DNA of 64,000 bases from an uncultured Myxococcales bacterium (GTDB taxonomy: Bacteria > Myxococcota_A > UBA9042), in assembly GCA_903929795.1 (NCBI GenBank), contig CAIYWC010000080.1, forward strand, positions 27,577-91,576, written 5' to 3'. The notes below the pieces were generated by a model. That model saw only the letters and a list, made by a program, of their open reading frames with translations. It was not told where the DNA came from and ran no database searches. Of the stretch, positions 34,956-44,054 are shown one piece after another (position 1 is the first letter of the stretch; each line of letters begins with the position of its first letter). The translations under genes and the position numbers were made by a program.

Positions 34956-35219
34956 GTGAAGACCGATCTGCTCGCCTGCCCGCTGACCCACCAACCGCTG
35001 GAAAATGCGCCACAAACGCTGGTCGATACCGTCAACGCGGCGGTGGCGCAGCGCGCGTTGCGCGACGCAACCGGGACGCTCGTGCGCGAGCCGCTGGACG
35101 CCGGGCTGCTGCGCGCGGATGGGCTGCAGCTTTATCCGGTGCGCGGCGGTGTCGCAGTGCTGTTTGCCGGCGCCGGCATCGCCGTCAGCGTGCCAGCCGC
35201 GCCACCTGGTGGTCAATGA
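34956..35219 (+). CDS. Trm112-like small protein lacking most zinc ligands
   Basis: An 87-residue protein beginning LLACPLTHQPL, with LLRADGLQLYPVRGGVAVLF near the C-terminus. The layout matches the Trm112/UPF0434 (YcaR-like) family, where the tail reads YPIRDGIPVLL. Only one of the four zinc-ribbon cysteines is present, and the middle is longer than in YcaR. GTG start 5 bp after the preceding stop. Its last 35 bp overlap the convergent glycosyltransferase gene. Confidence 0.65.
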   Translation: MKTDLLACPLTHQPLENAPQTLVDTVNAAVAQRALRDATGTLVREPLDAGLLRADGLQLYPVRGGVAVLFAGAGIAVSVPAAPPGGQ

Positions 35220-36369
35220 CCTCGAACGCCTCCGCGTTCCCATGCTGCCGGTGCCGCCGCATCTTGTCCCGACACTGGTCGCCGCGCTCCAGCAGCCGCA
35301 GAATTTCCTTGCGCCCCAAGGACTCCGTCACCATTCCGTAGCCCAGGTGGTCCAGCCACCGCGCGTTGAGCATCTGCTCGAACTGGCCCGCGAGCGGCAC
35401 AGCCAGCATCGGCTTGCCCAGCCACAGCGCCTCCGACATCAGCGTGAAGCCCGCGCTCGCGATGACCGCGCGGCAGCTCGCGAGATCGTGGAGGAAGCCG
35501 TGCTCGCTGATCGGCCGGTACAGCAGGTTGTCGTCGCGCACGTCCGCCGTGATCTCGCGCCGGTAGCCGTAGATGTGAAAATCGATGCTGGGAATCCGCT
35601 TCAGCAGCTGCGGCAGGTCGCCCCAGCCCTCCGCCGACTGGTATACCACCACGTGCTCGCCGTCGCGCGGCACCGCCCGCAGCGCCGCGGCACGCAGGAT
35701 CGGCGGCACCGTCGTCGTCCGCTTCTTGATCACATCCGCCTTGAAAAACGTTGTGATCACATAGTGATCCGCACCAGGCGACTTCGCCTTGACGATCGCG
35801 CGGGCCAGCTCGAACGACGCCCGCTGGCCCGCACGCACCGCCTTGGGATGCGCCAGGCGGTTGATGGACTGGCAGTTGTCGATCGCCAGGAACGGCAGCC
35901 CGTGCATCCGCGCGCAGCACCAGGTCCAGGTCTCAAAATCCGAGATCACCAGATCTGGCGTGAAGTGGGCGGCCAAAGCCGGTTTTTCCGCCACAAGCTG
36001 GAGCGTCGGCTTGCCGGTCAGGCTCGGCGCCGGCGCATTCACCGCCAGCTGCATGGGCTGTTCCACGGTCAGCGCCGCGGGCTCCAGCAGCAACTCCTGC
36101 CATGCCGCAAAGTTGTGCCGCACGTTGCCCAGCGCACGCGTCAGGTTGTGCATCAGCGTGCCGGTGCGATCGATCTTGTTGCCGGCGATCGCCAGCTCCA
36201 GCCCCTCGATCTGCCGGACTGACGGCAGGTGGGGCGCCAAAGCCGCCGCCGCGCGCCCCGCCGCCAGCACGCGCACGTCGTGCCCCTGAGCCAGCAGGTG
36301 CTGCGCCACCGCCTGCGTGCGCATCGCGTGCCCCAGCCCCTCGCCCGCCACACCGTAGAGAATCCGCAT
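35185..36369 (-). CDS. GT-B fold glycosyltransferase, MurG/GT28-like
   Basis: A 394-residue glycosyltransferase. The N-terminal Gly-rich loop GVAGEGLGHAMRT (residues 6-18) and the C-terminal donor-site region IASAGFTLMSEALWLGKPML (with a preceding QSAEGWGDLP) match the GT-B/GT28-like family of uncharacterised bacterial and archaeal UDP-sugar transferases. Lys- and Arg-rich patches suggest membrane association. The acceptor is unknown. It is transcribed alone, convergent with the preceding small gene. Confidence 0.82.
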   Translation of the reverse strand: MRILYGVAGEGLGHAMRTQAVAQHLLAQGHDVRVLAAGRAAAALAPHLPSVRQIEGLELAIAGNKIDRTGTLMHNLTRALGNVRHNFAAWQELLLEPAALTVEQPMQLAVNAPAPSLTGKPTLQLVAEKPALAAHFTPDLVISDFETWTWCCARMHGLPFLAIDNCQSINRLAHPKAVRAGQRASFELARAIVKAKSPGADHYVITTFFKADVIKKRTTTVPPILRAAALRAVPRDGEHVVVYQSAEGWGDLPQLLKRIPSIDFHIYGYRREITADVRDDNLLYRPISEHGFLHDLASCRAVIASAGFTLMSEALWLGKPMLAVPLAGQFEQMLNARWLDHLGYGMVTESLGRKEILRLLERGDQCRDKMRRHRQHGNAEAFEVIDHQVARLAR

Positions 36370-36545
36370 CGGTCACTCCCGGCCAAGCCTGCTGGCCTGA
36401 CCAAGGGTAATGCGCAATGCTCATTGACCATGCGGTCTTGGCGATCTCGTTGCCAGAACATCGCGGCGATGTCGCAGACAAACGGAATCGCCGCGCAGAT
36501 GTTGCCGGTTCGCCTTGGCTGCGATGCACGGCGTGTGATCAGCGT

Positions 36546-36932
36546 TCAGCAATGGCTTGTGTGCGTGCAAGTCCCGGGAAGTACGCAGCTGTCGTCGGTG
36601 CACGCCTGGCTGTCGTCGCAGTCCATCGGCTTGCCGACGCAGGCGCCGGTGCTGCAGTTGTCGCCGGTGGTGCAGGGGTTGCCGTCCTCGCAGCCGCCGG
36701 CGTGGGGGATGTGTGTGCAGCCGATCTTGATGTAGCACACGTCGCTGGTGCACGGGTTGCCGTCGTCGCAGTTGAGGTCGCAGAAGATGGAGCCGTCCCC
36801 GCCATCCGCGGCGACAGCCCCATCGGCCGCCGCAGCGACATCAGCCACCGGTGCCACGTCCGCGTCGGGTGCGCGCGCGGGCGCCGTTGCGCCACAGGCC
36901 ACGGACAGCAGGGCCGCGAAAGGCAATCTCAC
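36546..36932 (-). CDS. small Cys-rich lipoprotein with CTDC-like repeats
   Basis: A 128-residue lipoprotein. The GTG start overlaps the stop of the upstream phosphatase gene (GTGA). A signal peptide ends SVAC, an Ala/Asp-rich tether follows, then three disulfide-rich units: CDDGNPCTSDVC, CEDGNPCTTGDNC and CDDSQACTDDSC. This is the C-x-D-x2-x-C-T-x-D-x-C repeat known from Dictyostelium CTDC proteins and frequent in Myxococcota surface proteins. It probably acts as a surface-exposed binding module. Last gene of the phosphoesterase operon. Confidence 0.75.
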   Translation of the reverse strand: MRLPFAALLSVACGATAPARAPDADVAPVADVAAAADGAVAADGGDGSIFCDLNCDDGNPCTSDVCYIKIGCTHIPHAGGCEDGNPCTTGDNCSTGACVGKPMDCDDSQACTDDSCVLPGTCTHTSHC

Positions 36933-38287
36933 TTGCTCAGCGAATACGTGTCCAGCTGGGACGCGCCGTCGCCGCTGTACGCGATGAACGAGAGCGTCTT
37001 GCCGTCGACCGTCATGACCACGTAGTTGCTCTTGTTGCCGTGCGAGGAGGTCGCGGTCCACGCGGCGCTGCCGTTGGTGTAGCCGTCGGCGTAGAAGCCG
37101 CCCGCGACAACGTAGACCGGCCCTTTCGCCACCTTGTTGTTGTTCACCCACGGCCAGCTGCGCTCATAGTCGTGGTCGTGGCCGGCAAAGATCAGGTCGA
37201 CGTTGTATTTCTCAAACAGCGGCACCCAGTATTGCTGGACCCACGCCGTCGAACCGTGGTTGGTGCAAGCGGAATACGCCGGATAGTGCATCGCGGCGAT
37301 GATCCAATCGATATCCGGATCCGCGCGCGCCGCCGCCAGATCGGCATCCAGCCACGCGGCCTGATCCGAGGCCGCCGCCGCACTCGTCGAGTCCAGGCCA
37401 ATCACGTGCACATTCGCATAGTTGATGGACCACGCGTGCTCCTGGTAGCCGTCCGGCACCCCCGCGTTGACCGGCAGCGCGAATTGGCCGTAGTACATCG
37501 GCGGAAACACCTCGTGGTTGCCCTGCACCGGCATCAGCGGCGCGGTGTTCAGGATCGGGTGCATGGCGTCGAACCAGCCGTCCCATTGGTCCTGCTGGCA
37601 GAAGTCGGTGAAGTCGCCGTTGAAGACCCAAAACGCCGCGCCGAGTGCCGCCAACCTCTCGGCATTCAAGGCGATCTTGTCGTTGCCGCCGCGGCTGTCG
37701 CCTGCCAGGATGATCTTGACCGGCTGGCGCTTGCCTTTGAGCGGCGCCGTGTGGAAACTCACGACGCTCGGTGTCAGGTCGGGTTTGACGAATGCGCCGG
37801 CCTGGTAGTCGCTCCACGTGCCCGCGCGGAGCACGTAGTCCGTGTCAGGCGTCAGCCCGGTCGCCTCGACGGTCCAGGTCAAGTACCGGGTGCCGGACGT
37901 GTCCGTCGCGACCAGCGATTGATAGTAATATTCGCCGGTTCCGCTCGCGGTCGTCGCTGCGCTGAAGGTCATCTTGGCGCCGTCCGCGCCGGCACTCGCC
38001 GCCTTGTCAAACCAGATCTTGGGCGTGTAGCCGGTCAGGTCCGTCGCCGCCGTCGTCCACTGCACGCTGATGCTCGTCGCAGGGTCATGCTGCCAGGTAA
38101 AATGCAATGATTTCGGCGTGTTGGTCGGATCGGTCTGCCACGTCACCGTGGCGTCGCTCGCAATGTCCACCGCTGCCGTGTCCTGCGTCGTCGCCGCGTC
38201 CTGCGCCGGCGTCGCCACTGTGCTCTGCAGACAGGCTGGGAGCAGGAGAGTCGTCAAGAAACCTAGTCCAATCGCAAACTTCCGCAT
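36929..38287 (-). CDS. purple acid phosphatase-like metallophosphoesterase, lipoprotein
   Basis: A 452-residue lipoprotein (lipobox LLPAC) with an Asp/Ala/Thr tether, an N-terminal fibronectin-like domain (about residues 55-185) and a calcineurin-type metallophosphoesterase domain. Metal-binding motifs are present: GDSRGG (Asp197), FNGDFTDF, QGNHE, an MHYPAY His, and GHDHDYERS. Domain order and GHDHDYER fit the purple acid phosphatase group, which hydrolyses phosphomonoesters. GGGAGG lies 5 bp before the ATG. It follows the porin gene by 24 bp. With the porin and a second phosphoesterase in the operon, phosphate scavenging is the likely role. Confidence 0.9.
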   Translation of the reverse strand: MRKFAIGLGFLTTLLLPACLQSTVATPAQDAATTQDTAAVDIASDATVTWQTDPTNTPKSLHFTWQHDPATSISVQWTTAATDLTGYTPKIWFDKAASAGADGAKMTFSAATTASGTGEYYYQSLVATDTSGTRYLTWTVEATGLTPDTDYVLRAGTWSDYQAGAFVKPDLTPSVVSFHTAPLKGKRQPVKIILAGDSRGGNDKIALNAERLAALGAAFWVFNGDFTDFCQQDQWDGWFDAMHPILNTAPLMPVQGNHEVFPPMYYGQFALPVNAGVPDGYQEHAWSINYANVHVIGLDSTSAAAASDQAAWLDADLAAARADPDIDWIIAAMHYPAYSACTNHGSTAWVQQYWVPLFEKYNVDLIFAGHDHDYERSWPWVNNNKVAKGPVYVVAGGFYADGYTNGSAAWTATSSHGNKSNYVVMTVDGKTLSFIAYSGDGASQLDTYSLSK

Positions 38288-38311
38288 CACTGCCTCCCAA
38301 AAAAATTCCAT

Positions 38312-39469
38312 TCAAAACGCCAGATGGCACGTCAATTGTCCGCTGTCATTCGCCAGATTCAGCCCTTCCAACTCGGTCCGGTGCATGAAGGCCAGGACGC
38401 AGCGGCTCTGCGGGATGATGTTGTATCCTAAGCCTACTGTAATCCATTGTTTTTTCTGCCGCACGATCGTGTCCTGCAGCAGGCTCTGGCCGTCGATGAC
38501 CGTCGTGTCGCCGTCCATCTGCTCAAAACGCCCGGTCAGCGACAGCTTCTGCGGCAGCAGCCAGCCGGTCAGGTCGACATGCCAGCCCTGGCCGGAATGC
38601 ACCGGCTGCGAGCCATCCGCGGCCTTGGCGAGCGCGAACTGCATCTCCACGAGCTCCGCCTCCAGCTCCAGAAACCGCCACTTGGCGCGCGTGTCGACGC
38701 CGAACCACAGCCGCTGTTGGCCGTCGTCAAAATACTTCTGCGTGTAAGCGCCGTTGGCCGCGACGCGCCAAGTAAAACCACTGTTTTGACCGACAAACTT
38801 GTCCAAGTTCACTTCCGCGCGCCCGACCAGCATCAGCTGCTTGGGGTCAATCATCTGCTCCGACGCCTGCTTGGTCGAGTCGAACGCGCCGAGCGTCACC
38901 TTGAAGTGCTTGCCCGGATCCTGCCCCGCGACCGTCGCGCCCAGCTGGCGCAGCGGCGTAAAGGTATCAAAAGTCGGGGCGTACGGCAGCAACATCTCCT
39001 GCGTCGCCTTCAAATTTGCTTGGGAAAACGGCACTTTTTGGTAGCCGAGCTTGACCTCCAAGAAGTTGTACCGGTTCCAGCCCAAGTACGCGTCGCGCAC
39101 GTAGTCCGTCGTCCCGTTGCCCGCCTTGTCGCGCGGCACCATCTCCAGCTGGACGGCGTACAGCATGCCGGAGTCGTCAAAGCGCCCGTGCAGGCCAAAC
39201 TGGGCGTTTTCCAAGACAAAACCTTGGCGATAGCCAAACTGCGACGGATCCAGCTGGTTCGTATCGCCCACCGCCACGCCGTTCAGCATCACGGGGCCAT
39301 GATCGGACGCGACGATGCTCGTACGCAGCAGCGCGGTCGGCTCCACGCGCGCATCGACAAACTTCGGTGGCGTGGCCTCGGTCAGAAGCGTGATTTCCCC
39401 CGGCAGCTCCTGGGCTAGGGCCGCGCAGGGCAGCAGCGATGCGGCCAGGAGCAGAGCAAAAATGCGCAT
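38312..39469 (-). CDS. outer-membrane porin, phosphate-selective-porin-like
   Basis: A 385-residue protein with a cleaved signal (CAALAQ, about residue 20). The mature chain alternates beta strands with tight loops, contains GFVLENAQFGLHGRFDDSGM and DAYLGWNRYNFLEVKLGYQK, and ends in Phe (LTCHLAF), the usual outer-membrane insertion signal. The pattern recalls OprO/OprP-like porins, though selectivity cannot be read. Its ATG directly follows the stop of the PpiC-like gene (TAAATG). Genomic partners are two phosphoesterases, which supports transport of released phosphate. Confidence 0.78.
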   Translation of the reverse strand: MRIFALLLAASLLPCAALAQELPGEITLLTEATPPKFVDARVEPTALLRTSIVASDHGPVMLNGVAVGDTNQLDPSQFGYRQGFVLENAQFGLHGRFDDSGMLYAVQLEMVPRDKAGNGTTDYVRDAYLGWNRYNFLEVKLGYQKVPFSQANLKATQEMLLPYAPTFDTFTPLRQLGATVAGQDPGKHFKVTLGAFDSTKQASEQMIDPKQLMLVGRAEVNLDKFVGQNSGFTWRVAANGAYTQKYFDDGQQRLWFGVDTRAKWRFLELEAELVEMQFALAKAADGSQPVHSGQGWHVDLTGWLLPQKLSLTGRFEQMDGDTTVIDGQSLLQDTIVRQKKQWITVGLGYNIIPQSRCVLAFMHRTELEGLNLANDSGQLTCHLAF

Positions 39470-40555
39470 TTAGTCGTCCTCTTCCTCAAACTCCGCCATC
39501 GTCACCGCGCCCGCCAGCGGCAGCCCGCCCGGCGGGTGGTCAAAGGGCGAGAACCGCTGCACTTTCGCGGCGCCGCGCAGCTTGGCCAGCAGGATCGCGT
39601 CCAGCCGCACCCACTTCATGCGCTGGACATAGGCGGCAAGCTGTTGTTTTGCCTCGGCAAACGTGGGCTTGTGCGCGGTGCGCTGGGCGACCAGCTTGAG
39701 CTGGTGCACGCCAAAACCCGTACGGACCGGCGGCGTCAACCCGCCGACCTGCAGCGTCTGCACCGCCGCCCAGCGCTCCTTGCCGAGCTCGCGCTGCGTC
39801 TGCCAACCCCGCTCCGGCGTTGACCATTTGCCCGCCTTGACCGCCGCCGCCACGCGCGCCTGCGCCTGTGCGACCTGCGCGTCCGTGGGCGTCACCGGCA
39901 GCGCCTCGGCCACCTCCAACACGCGCACGGCCGCCGGCACGGTCAGGCTTTTCTCTTCACTTTCATAGCGTTCCCGCAGCTCGGCGTCGGTCACAGCAAA
40001 CGGCGTCTCGCGCTCCACCAGCACGTGCAGCTGCGCCTCGGTCGTCAGCGTGCGCAGGTGCGACTCCGCGGTCATTCCGCGTTTCAGCAGGATCTTCAGC
40101 CAATTCTCGCGACTTCCGGCCTGACCGATCTCACGTGCCAGCGCGGTGTCCACGCCCGCCTGCGCCTGGGCGGCGTCCTTGCCGATGGCCTGCTGGACGA
40201 TCAGCGCGTCGATCCGCGCCTCAAGCGCCGTCGCCGCTGCCCGCAGGCCCATGACCTCACCGACCTCCGCGTCCAGCACACCGCCCTCGACCGCGACTTG
40301 CAGATCCGCCACGAGATCCTTGCGGGCGATCGGCGTGCCGTCGACCACCGCGACGGGATCGGGCCAATCGTGGACGTGCGACCACAGGTTGGGCTTGCGC
40401 ACCACGCTCGGCGGCCGCTGCGAGCGCGCTGCGGACGTCACCGCCGCCGGCAAGTCGGCCGCCTCGGCCGTCGGAGATCCTTGCGCCCGCGCGATCGTCG
40501 GTTCCTGACGGCAGCACGCCAGCAGCAGCAGCCAGGTGAGGCTAGTCGTCCGCAT
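39470..40555 (-). CDS. SurA/PpiC-like peptidyl-prolyl isomerase lipoprotein
   Basis: A 361-residue protein with a lipobox (LLLLAC), a SurA-type N-terminal helical domain (about residues 68-200: VAVVDGTPIARKDLVADLQV, IDALIVQQAI) and a C-terminal parvulin-like domain (VGGLTPPVRTGFGVHQLKLV). Parvulin lipoproteins help fold outer-membrane proteins. Its gene overlaps the upstream phosphoesterase gene by 14 bp and directly precedes the porin gene, so a dedicated chaperone for that porin is plausible. Confidence 0.82.
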   Translation of the reverse strand: MRTTSLTWLLLLACCRQEPTIARAQGSPTAEAADLPAAVTSAARSQRPPSVVRKPNLWSHVHDWPDPVAVVDGTPIARKDLVADLQVAVEGGVLDAEVGEVMGLRAAATALEARIDALIVQQAIGKDAAQAQAGVDTALAREIGQAGSRENWLKILLKRGMTAESHLRTLTTEAQLHVLVERETPFAVTDAELRERYESEEKSLTVPAAVRVLEVAEALPVTPTDAQVAQAQARVAAAVKAGKWSTPERGWQTQRELGKERWAAVQTLQVGGLTPPVRTGFGVHQLKLVAQRTAHKPTFAEAKQQLAAYVQRMKWVRLDAILLAKLRGAAKVQRFSPFDHPPGGLPLAGAVTMAEFEEEDD

Positions 40556-43142
40556 CGGCTTTGTCCCCAGCGCGGCTGAACCGCCAATTCGGCCACGGCG
40601 CTTCCGTGCCCTTGTACATGCGCCAGAGCAGGCGGCCAACGCCGCGGTTCTCGTCGGGCTGATCGAACGTCATGGCGTTCCAGGCGTCGACGATGTCCTG
40701 GCTCCAGTAAATCGAGCCCTTTTCCTGCTTGTTGGTGATCTCGGGATACACGCGGGCGAGGTGGGCGAACGGGCCGTCGTCCGCCGTGTCGTTGAAACAG
40801 CCGTAGATCGGCGAGGCGAAGCCATCCAGCTCGGTCAGCGGCGTCACGTCCAGCATCCGCTCCAGCGTCGCGTGAATGGAGCCCGTCGCATGGTGATCGT
40901 GGTCGACGTAGCCGTGCTTGACCCACGGACTCACGACAATCAGCGGCGAGCGGTGATACGCGACCGAGTCGCCGCCGTCTTGTGGATCGTCCTCGAAGAT
41001 GAACGCGACCGTCTCGTGCCACGCCGGCGACTTGGACAGCGCCTCGATCACGCGGCCGGTGCCCGCGTCATTGTCTGCGACCATCGATCGCGGCGAGACG
41101 TGATCGGGCGTTCCGCCGCAGCAGGTGTGGTTGACCGGCAGCAGGATGAACGAAAACGTAGGCAAATCATGGGTCTGCAGCCAGGTCTCCAAGTATGCCG
41201 CGCGCGCCTCGTCCTTGACTTCGAGCGTAAAGGCGAAGCCCGGATAGTCGGTCTGCATGACGTTGTTCATCATGAATTCCGTAGCCATTCCGACAATTTC
41301 GCCAAAATCGACGACGGAATAACCCCATGCCAGCAGGTTGGAGAACAAGAAGCCCTGCCCGGGCAGCGAATCTGCACCGACATTCCATGCCTCATCGGCG
41401 CCGCGACCACTCAGCCCGTAGAATTTTTCAATATAATCCGATGGTTTTGTCGCGGTGGCATAGCCGTGGCCGGTCGCCGAGTAGTCGCCGTCCGTGTAGA
41501 AGTTGTCCAGGAGGCAGTAGGTCGCCGCGAGCTTGTGCAAATTCGGCGTGAATTCCTCGCCATACAGCGCGTACTTCGGCTCAGCCTTGACGTCGCCGTT
41601 GACCTGCGTGGCGACATCGCCCAGCTCCACGTCAAACGTCTTGTTTTCACGCATGATGTAGACGATGTGCTTGATGTGCGGGGAAGCGCCGGGCGCGGTT
41701 GGCATCACGACCTTGGACGCCTCGGTCTGCGGCAGCCGGCCCTTGCCGGTCACGCCGATCATGTTGTCGAGCACGTCTTTTTGGCCCTGGACCAGCGCCG
41801 CGTCGTCCGGCACGGGAATGACGCTTAGCGTGCCCAAGTAGGACGTCTCCAGGGACGTCGTGCCATCCCACGGCGGCGTGCCCGTGCCCTTGGCGTTGCC
41901 GACAAAAAGTGTCTTGCCGTCAGGCGACACGCCGACCGCAGACGGGTACCAGCCGACGGGGATCGCCCCGACCACCACGCCCTTGGCGGTGTCCAAAACC
42001 ATGACTTCATTGGACATTGCGCACACGACGTACAAGCGCGCGCCATCGGGCGAGAGCGCCATCAGCCCCGGATCGCGGCCGCGCGGCGCCATCAGCGGCT
42101 GATCCACCGCCGCGAGGTTCACCGGAATACGCTTGGTCACCTGCCAAGCGGCCACGTCGATCTGAGCAATTTCATCGGCTTCCACGATCGAAGCCCACAG
42201 CGTCTTCCCGTCGGGCGACATGATCAGGCCCTGCGCGTTGAAGCCCAGCCCGAGGGTGTCCGCGTCCGTCGGCGTGACCGTGTTCGACAGGTCCACGCGC
42301 TGCAGGTTGCCCGCGACCCAAGTCAACAAATACGCGAACTTGCCGTCTGGCGCTATCACCATGTCGTACGGAGTCGGCGCGACGCTGACCACCTTCGCCT
42401 TGACCGACGTGTCCGTGTCCATCGCGATGAAGCCCGACATCGCGATGTTCGCCGGCAGCGCGAAAGTCGAGACGCCGTAAAGTGTTTTGCCGTCGGGCGA
42501 CAGGCCGATCGCGAAAAAGCCTGAGTCGGCGGCGTACGTGCGATCCTCGGTGAGCGTGCCGTTGGCGGCGATCTTCATGCGGTACGCCGGCGATTCCGGA
42601 CCGCCTGAGGCGTACAAATACTGGCCGTCGGGCGACACGAGCAAGAAGCGGTACAGCGCCGGGCGATCCACGGTCTGGACCAGCTTTTGCTGCGCGACGT
42701 CATAAACCTGCAGGCTCGACTGGTCTTCGCGGTCATTGGAAATGTAGACGAACTTGCCATTGGGGTGAACGACGAGCCCGAGCGGGTAACTCTTCAAATC
42801 CACTTGCGTTCCCGCAGGCGTCAGCAGCCGACCGTTGGGCAGCACCCACACGCCAGGCTGGAACTGCCCGACCGTGAACGTCGTCGGGATCTGAAACCGC
42901 GACTGCGGCAGCGTATCCAGCGGCAGCGGCGGCGCCTTGCTGAAGCCGAGCGCGCCGTCCTGATCAAACACGTCCGGGCCGATCGCCGCGTCCGTCCCAC
43001 CGACCGTCGCGGCGTCCGTGCCCGCAGCGCTATCCGCCGCGGCGTCATCGGTCGGCGTCGCCGCGGTGTTGCCACAGCCCGCGCTCGTGAGAACCGTGCA
43101 TGCCGCCAGCAAAACCGACAGAACTACTCGTGAATTCAACAT
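40542..43142 (-). CDS. beta-propeller/phosphoesterase lipoprotein
   Basis: An 866-residue lipoprotein (lipobox TSAGC, then an Asp/Ala tether). The first half has seven or so SPDGKTLY-type beta-propeller blades in the YncE style. The second half, from KHIVYIMRENKTFD near residue 495, is a phosphoesterase (phospholipase C/acid phosphatase AcpA) domain; HTCCGGTPDHVSPRS, FIFEDDPQDGGDS and HRSPLIVVSPWVKHGYVDH carry the likely catalytic and metal residues. The combination occurs in Myxococcota and some others. It leads the five-gene surface operon. Confidence 0.9.
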   Translation of the reverse strand: MLNSRVVLSVLLAACTVLTSAGCGNTAATPTDDAAADSAAGTDAATVGGTDAAIGPDVFDQDGALGFSKAPPLPLDTLPQSRFQIPTTFTVGQFQPGVWVLPNGRLLTPAGTQVDLKSYPLGLVVHPNGKFVYISNDREDQSSLQVYDVAQQKLVQTVDRPALYRFLLVSPDGQYLYASGGPESPAYRMKIAANGTLTEDRTYAADSGFFAIGLSPDGKTLYGVSTFALPANIAMSGFIAMDTDTSVKAKVVSVAPTPYDMVIAPDGKFAYLLTWVAGNLQRVDLSNTVTPTDADTLGLGFNAQGLIMSPDGKTLWASIVEADEIAQIDVAAWQVTKRIPVNLAAVDQPLMAPRGRDPGLMALSPDGARLYVVCAMSNEVMVLDTAKGVVVGAIPVGWYPSAVGVSPDGKTLFVGNAKGTGTPPWDGTTSLETSYLGTLSVIPVPDDAALVQGQKDVLDNMIGVTGKGRLPQTEASKVVMPTAPGASPHIKHIVYIMRENKTFDVELGDVATQVNGDVKAEPKYALYGEEFTPNLHKLAATYCLLDNFYTDGDYSATGHGYATATKPSDYIEKFYGLSGRGADEAWNVGADSLPGQGFLFSNLLAWGYSVVDFGEIVGMATEFMMNNVMQTDYPGFAFTLEVKDEARAAYLETWLQTHDLPTFSFILLPVNHTCCGGTPDHVSPRSMVADNDAGTGRVIEALSKSPAWHETVAFIFEDDPQDGGDSVAYHRSPLIVVSPWVKHGYVDHDHHATGSIHATLERMLDVTPLTELDGFASPIYGCFNDTADDGPFAHLARVYPEITNKQEKGSIYWSQDIVDAWNAMTFDQPDENRGVGRLLWRMYKGTEAPWPNWRFSRAGDKADADD

Positions 43143-43186
43143 GTGCCCCCCAACAAGCGCCCTCCCCGAGGTTGCCTGCGGGCGCT

Positions 43187-43215
43187 ACGGTACGGCGGTA
43201 CGGCGCGGCTGGCAA
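43187..43215 (-). promoter_or_regulatory. putative promoter of the phosphoesterase-porin operon
   Basis: On the minus strand TTGCCA (43215-43210) and TACCGT (43192-43187) are separated by 17 bp, about 45-50 bp before the ATG at 43142. No convincing Pho box was seen upstream. Confidence 0.4.
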
Positions 43216-43266
43216 TCTCATCGCGCGGTTGTTGCCATTTCGCCGCCAGACTGAGCGATTGCGCGA

Positions 43267-43296
43267 TTGACCAATGGCCCGGCTGGCGCCTAGGCT
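43267..43296 (+). promoter_or_regulatory. putative promoter of the 43314 beta-barrel gene
   Basis: TTGACC (43267-43272) and TAGGCT (43291-43296) with an 18-bp spacer. The start ATG is only 18 bp beyond the -10, so the leader would be very short. Confidence 0.45.
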
Positions 43297-43313
43297 GTGG
43301 CACGGGGGGACGG

Positions 43314-44054
43314 ATGCGACAATTCATCGTGATCGCACTGCTGGGATTCGCGACGCAGGCCTGGGCCGAGACGCCCTACGTCTATCAACAAGGCGGACTG
43401 GAGGGCGAACAGCGCCTGGCCATCGAGTCGCAAACGACCGTCGGCACGCGCGAATTGCAACCGCTGGGCGGCAAGGGCATCGAACAGGGCCTGCGCGTGC
43501 GCTTGCAGATCCGGGAAGGGACGACGGTCGAGGGCTTCGGCGGCGCCGTGTGGCAACCGGACGCGACGGATCTGCGCGCGGGCGCGATCGGCGTGGAGGC
43601 CATCCAGCGCGTGCTGTCGCAAAAGGAATTCGGCGTCAACTTGCAGGTCGCCGTCGGCGCGTATCGGGACGTGACCGGCGTGTTCGTGCCGCGCGCGCGC
43701 GTGCTCCTGGGTCGTAGCTGGGGCCGGCTGAACGCGCAAGTGTCCGGCACCTTTGAGATGCCGGTGTCGCACGCCCGCGATGCGCTGGACGTGATCCTCG
43801 GCGCTGGCGCCTCGTGGCAAGCCACGTCGCAGACGTCGATCGGCCTCGAAGCCGTTGGTGAAGATCTGGAAGCGATTTTTGACCCGGAGGAAACCGAAGG
43901 CGGTGCGCGCTTGCTGGCTGGACCAAGTCTGCACACGACTTTTGGCGCGATGTACGTGCACGGCAACCTCGGCGCGACGACGTTTTGGCCGATCGCCGGC
44001 GGAGCACCGCTGACCGGCGCGATGGGCCGCGTCAACCTCGGCTGGAAATTCTAG
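43314..44054 (+). CDS. outer-membrane beta-barrel protein of unknown function
   Basis: A 246-residue protein with signal peptide MRQFIVIALLGFATQAWAE cleaved at AWA-E. The mature chain alternates hydrophobic strands and loops (GLRVRLQIREGTTVEGFGGA, FGVNLQVAVGAYRDVTG) and ends in Phe after GRVNLGWKF, as outer-membrane barrels do. The ATG has GGGGGAC upstream. It ends in a 4-bp convergent overlap with the NUDIX gene. Function unknown. Confidence 0.75.
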   Translation: MRQFIVIALLGFATQAWAETPYVYQQGGLEGEQRLAIESQTTVGTRELQPLGGKGIEQGLRVRLQIREGTTVEGFGGAVWQPDATDLRAGAIGVEAIQRVLSQKEFGVNLQVAVGAYRDVTGVFVPRARVLLGRSWGRLNAQVSGTFEMPVSHARDALDVILGAGASWQATSQTSIGLEAVGEDLEAIFDPEETEGGARLLAGPSLHTTFGAMYVHGNLGATTFWPIAGGAPLTGAMGRVNLGWKF

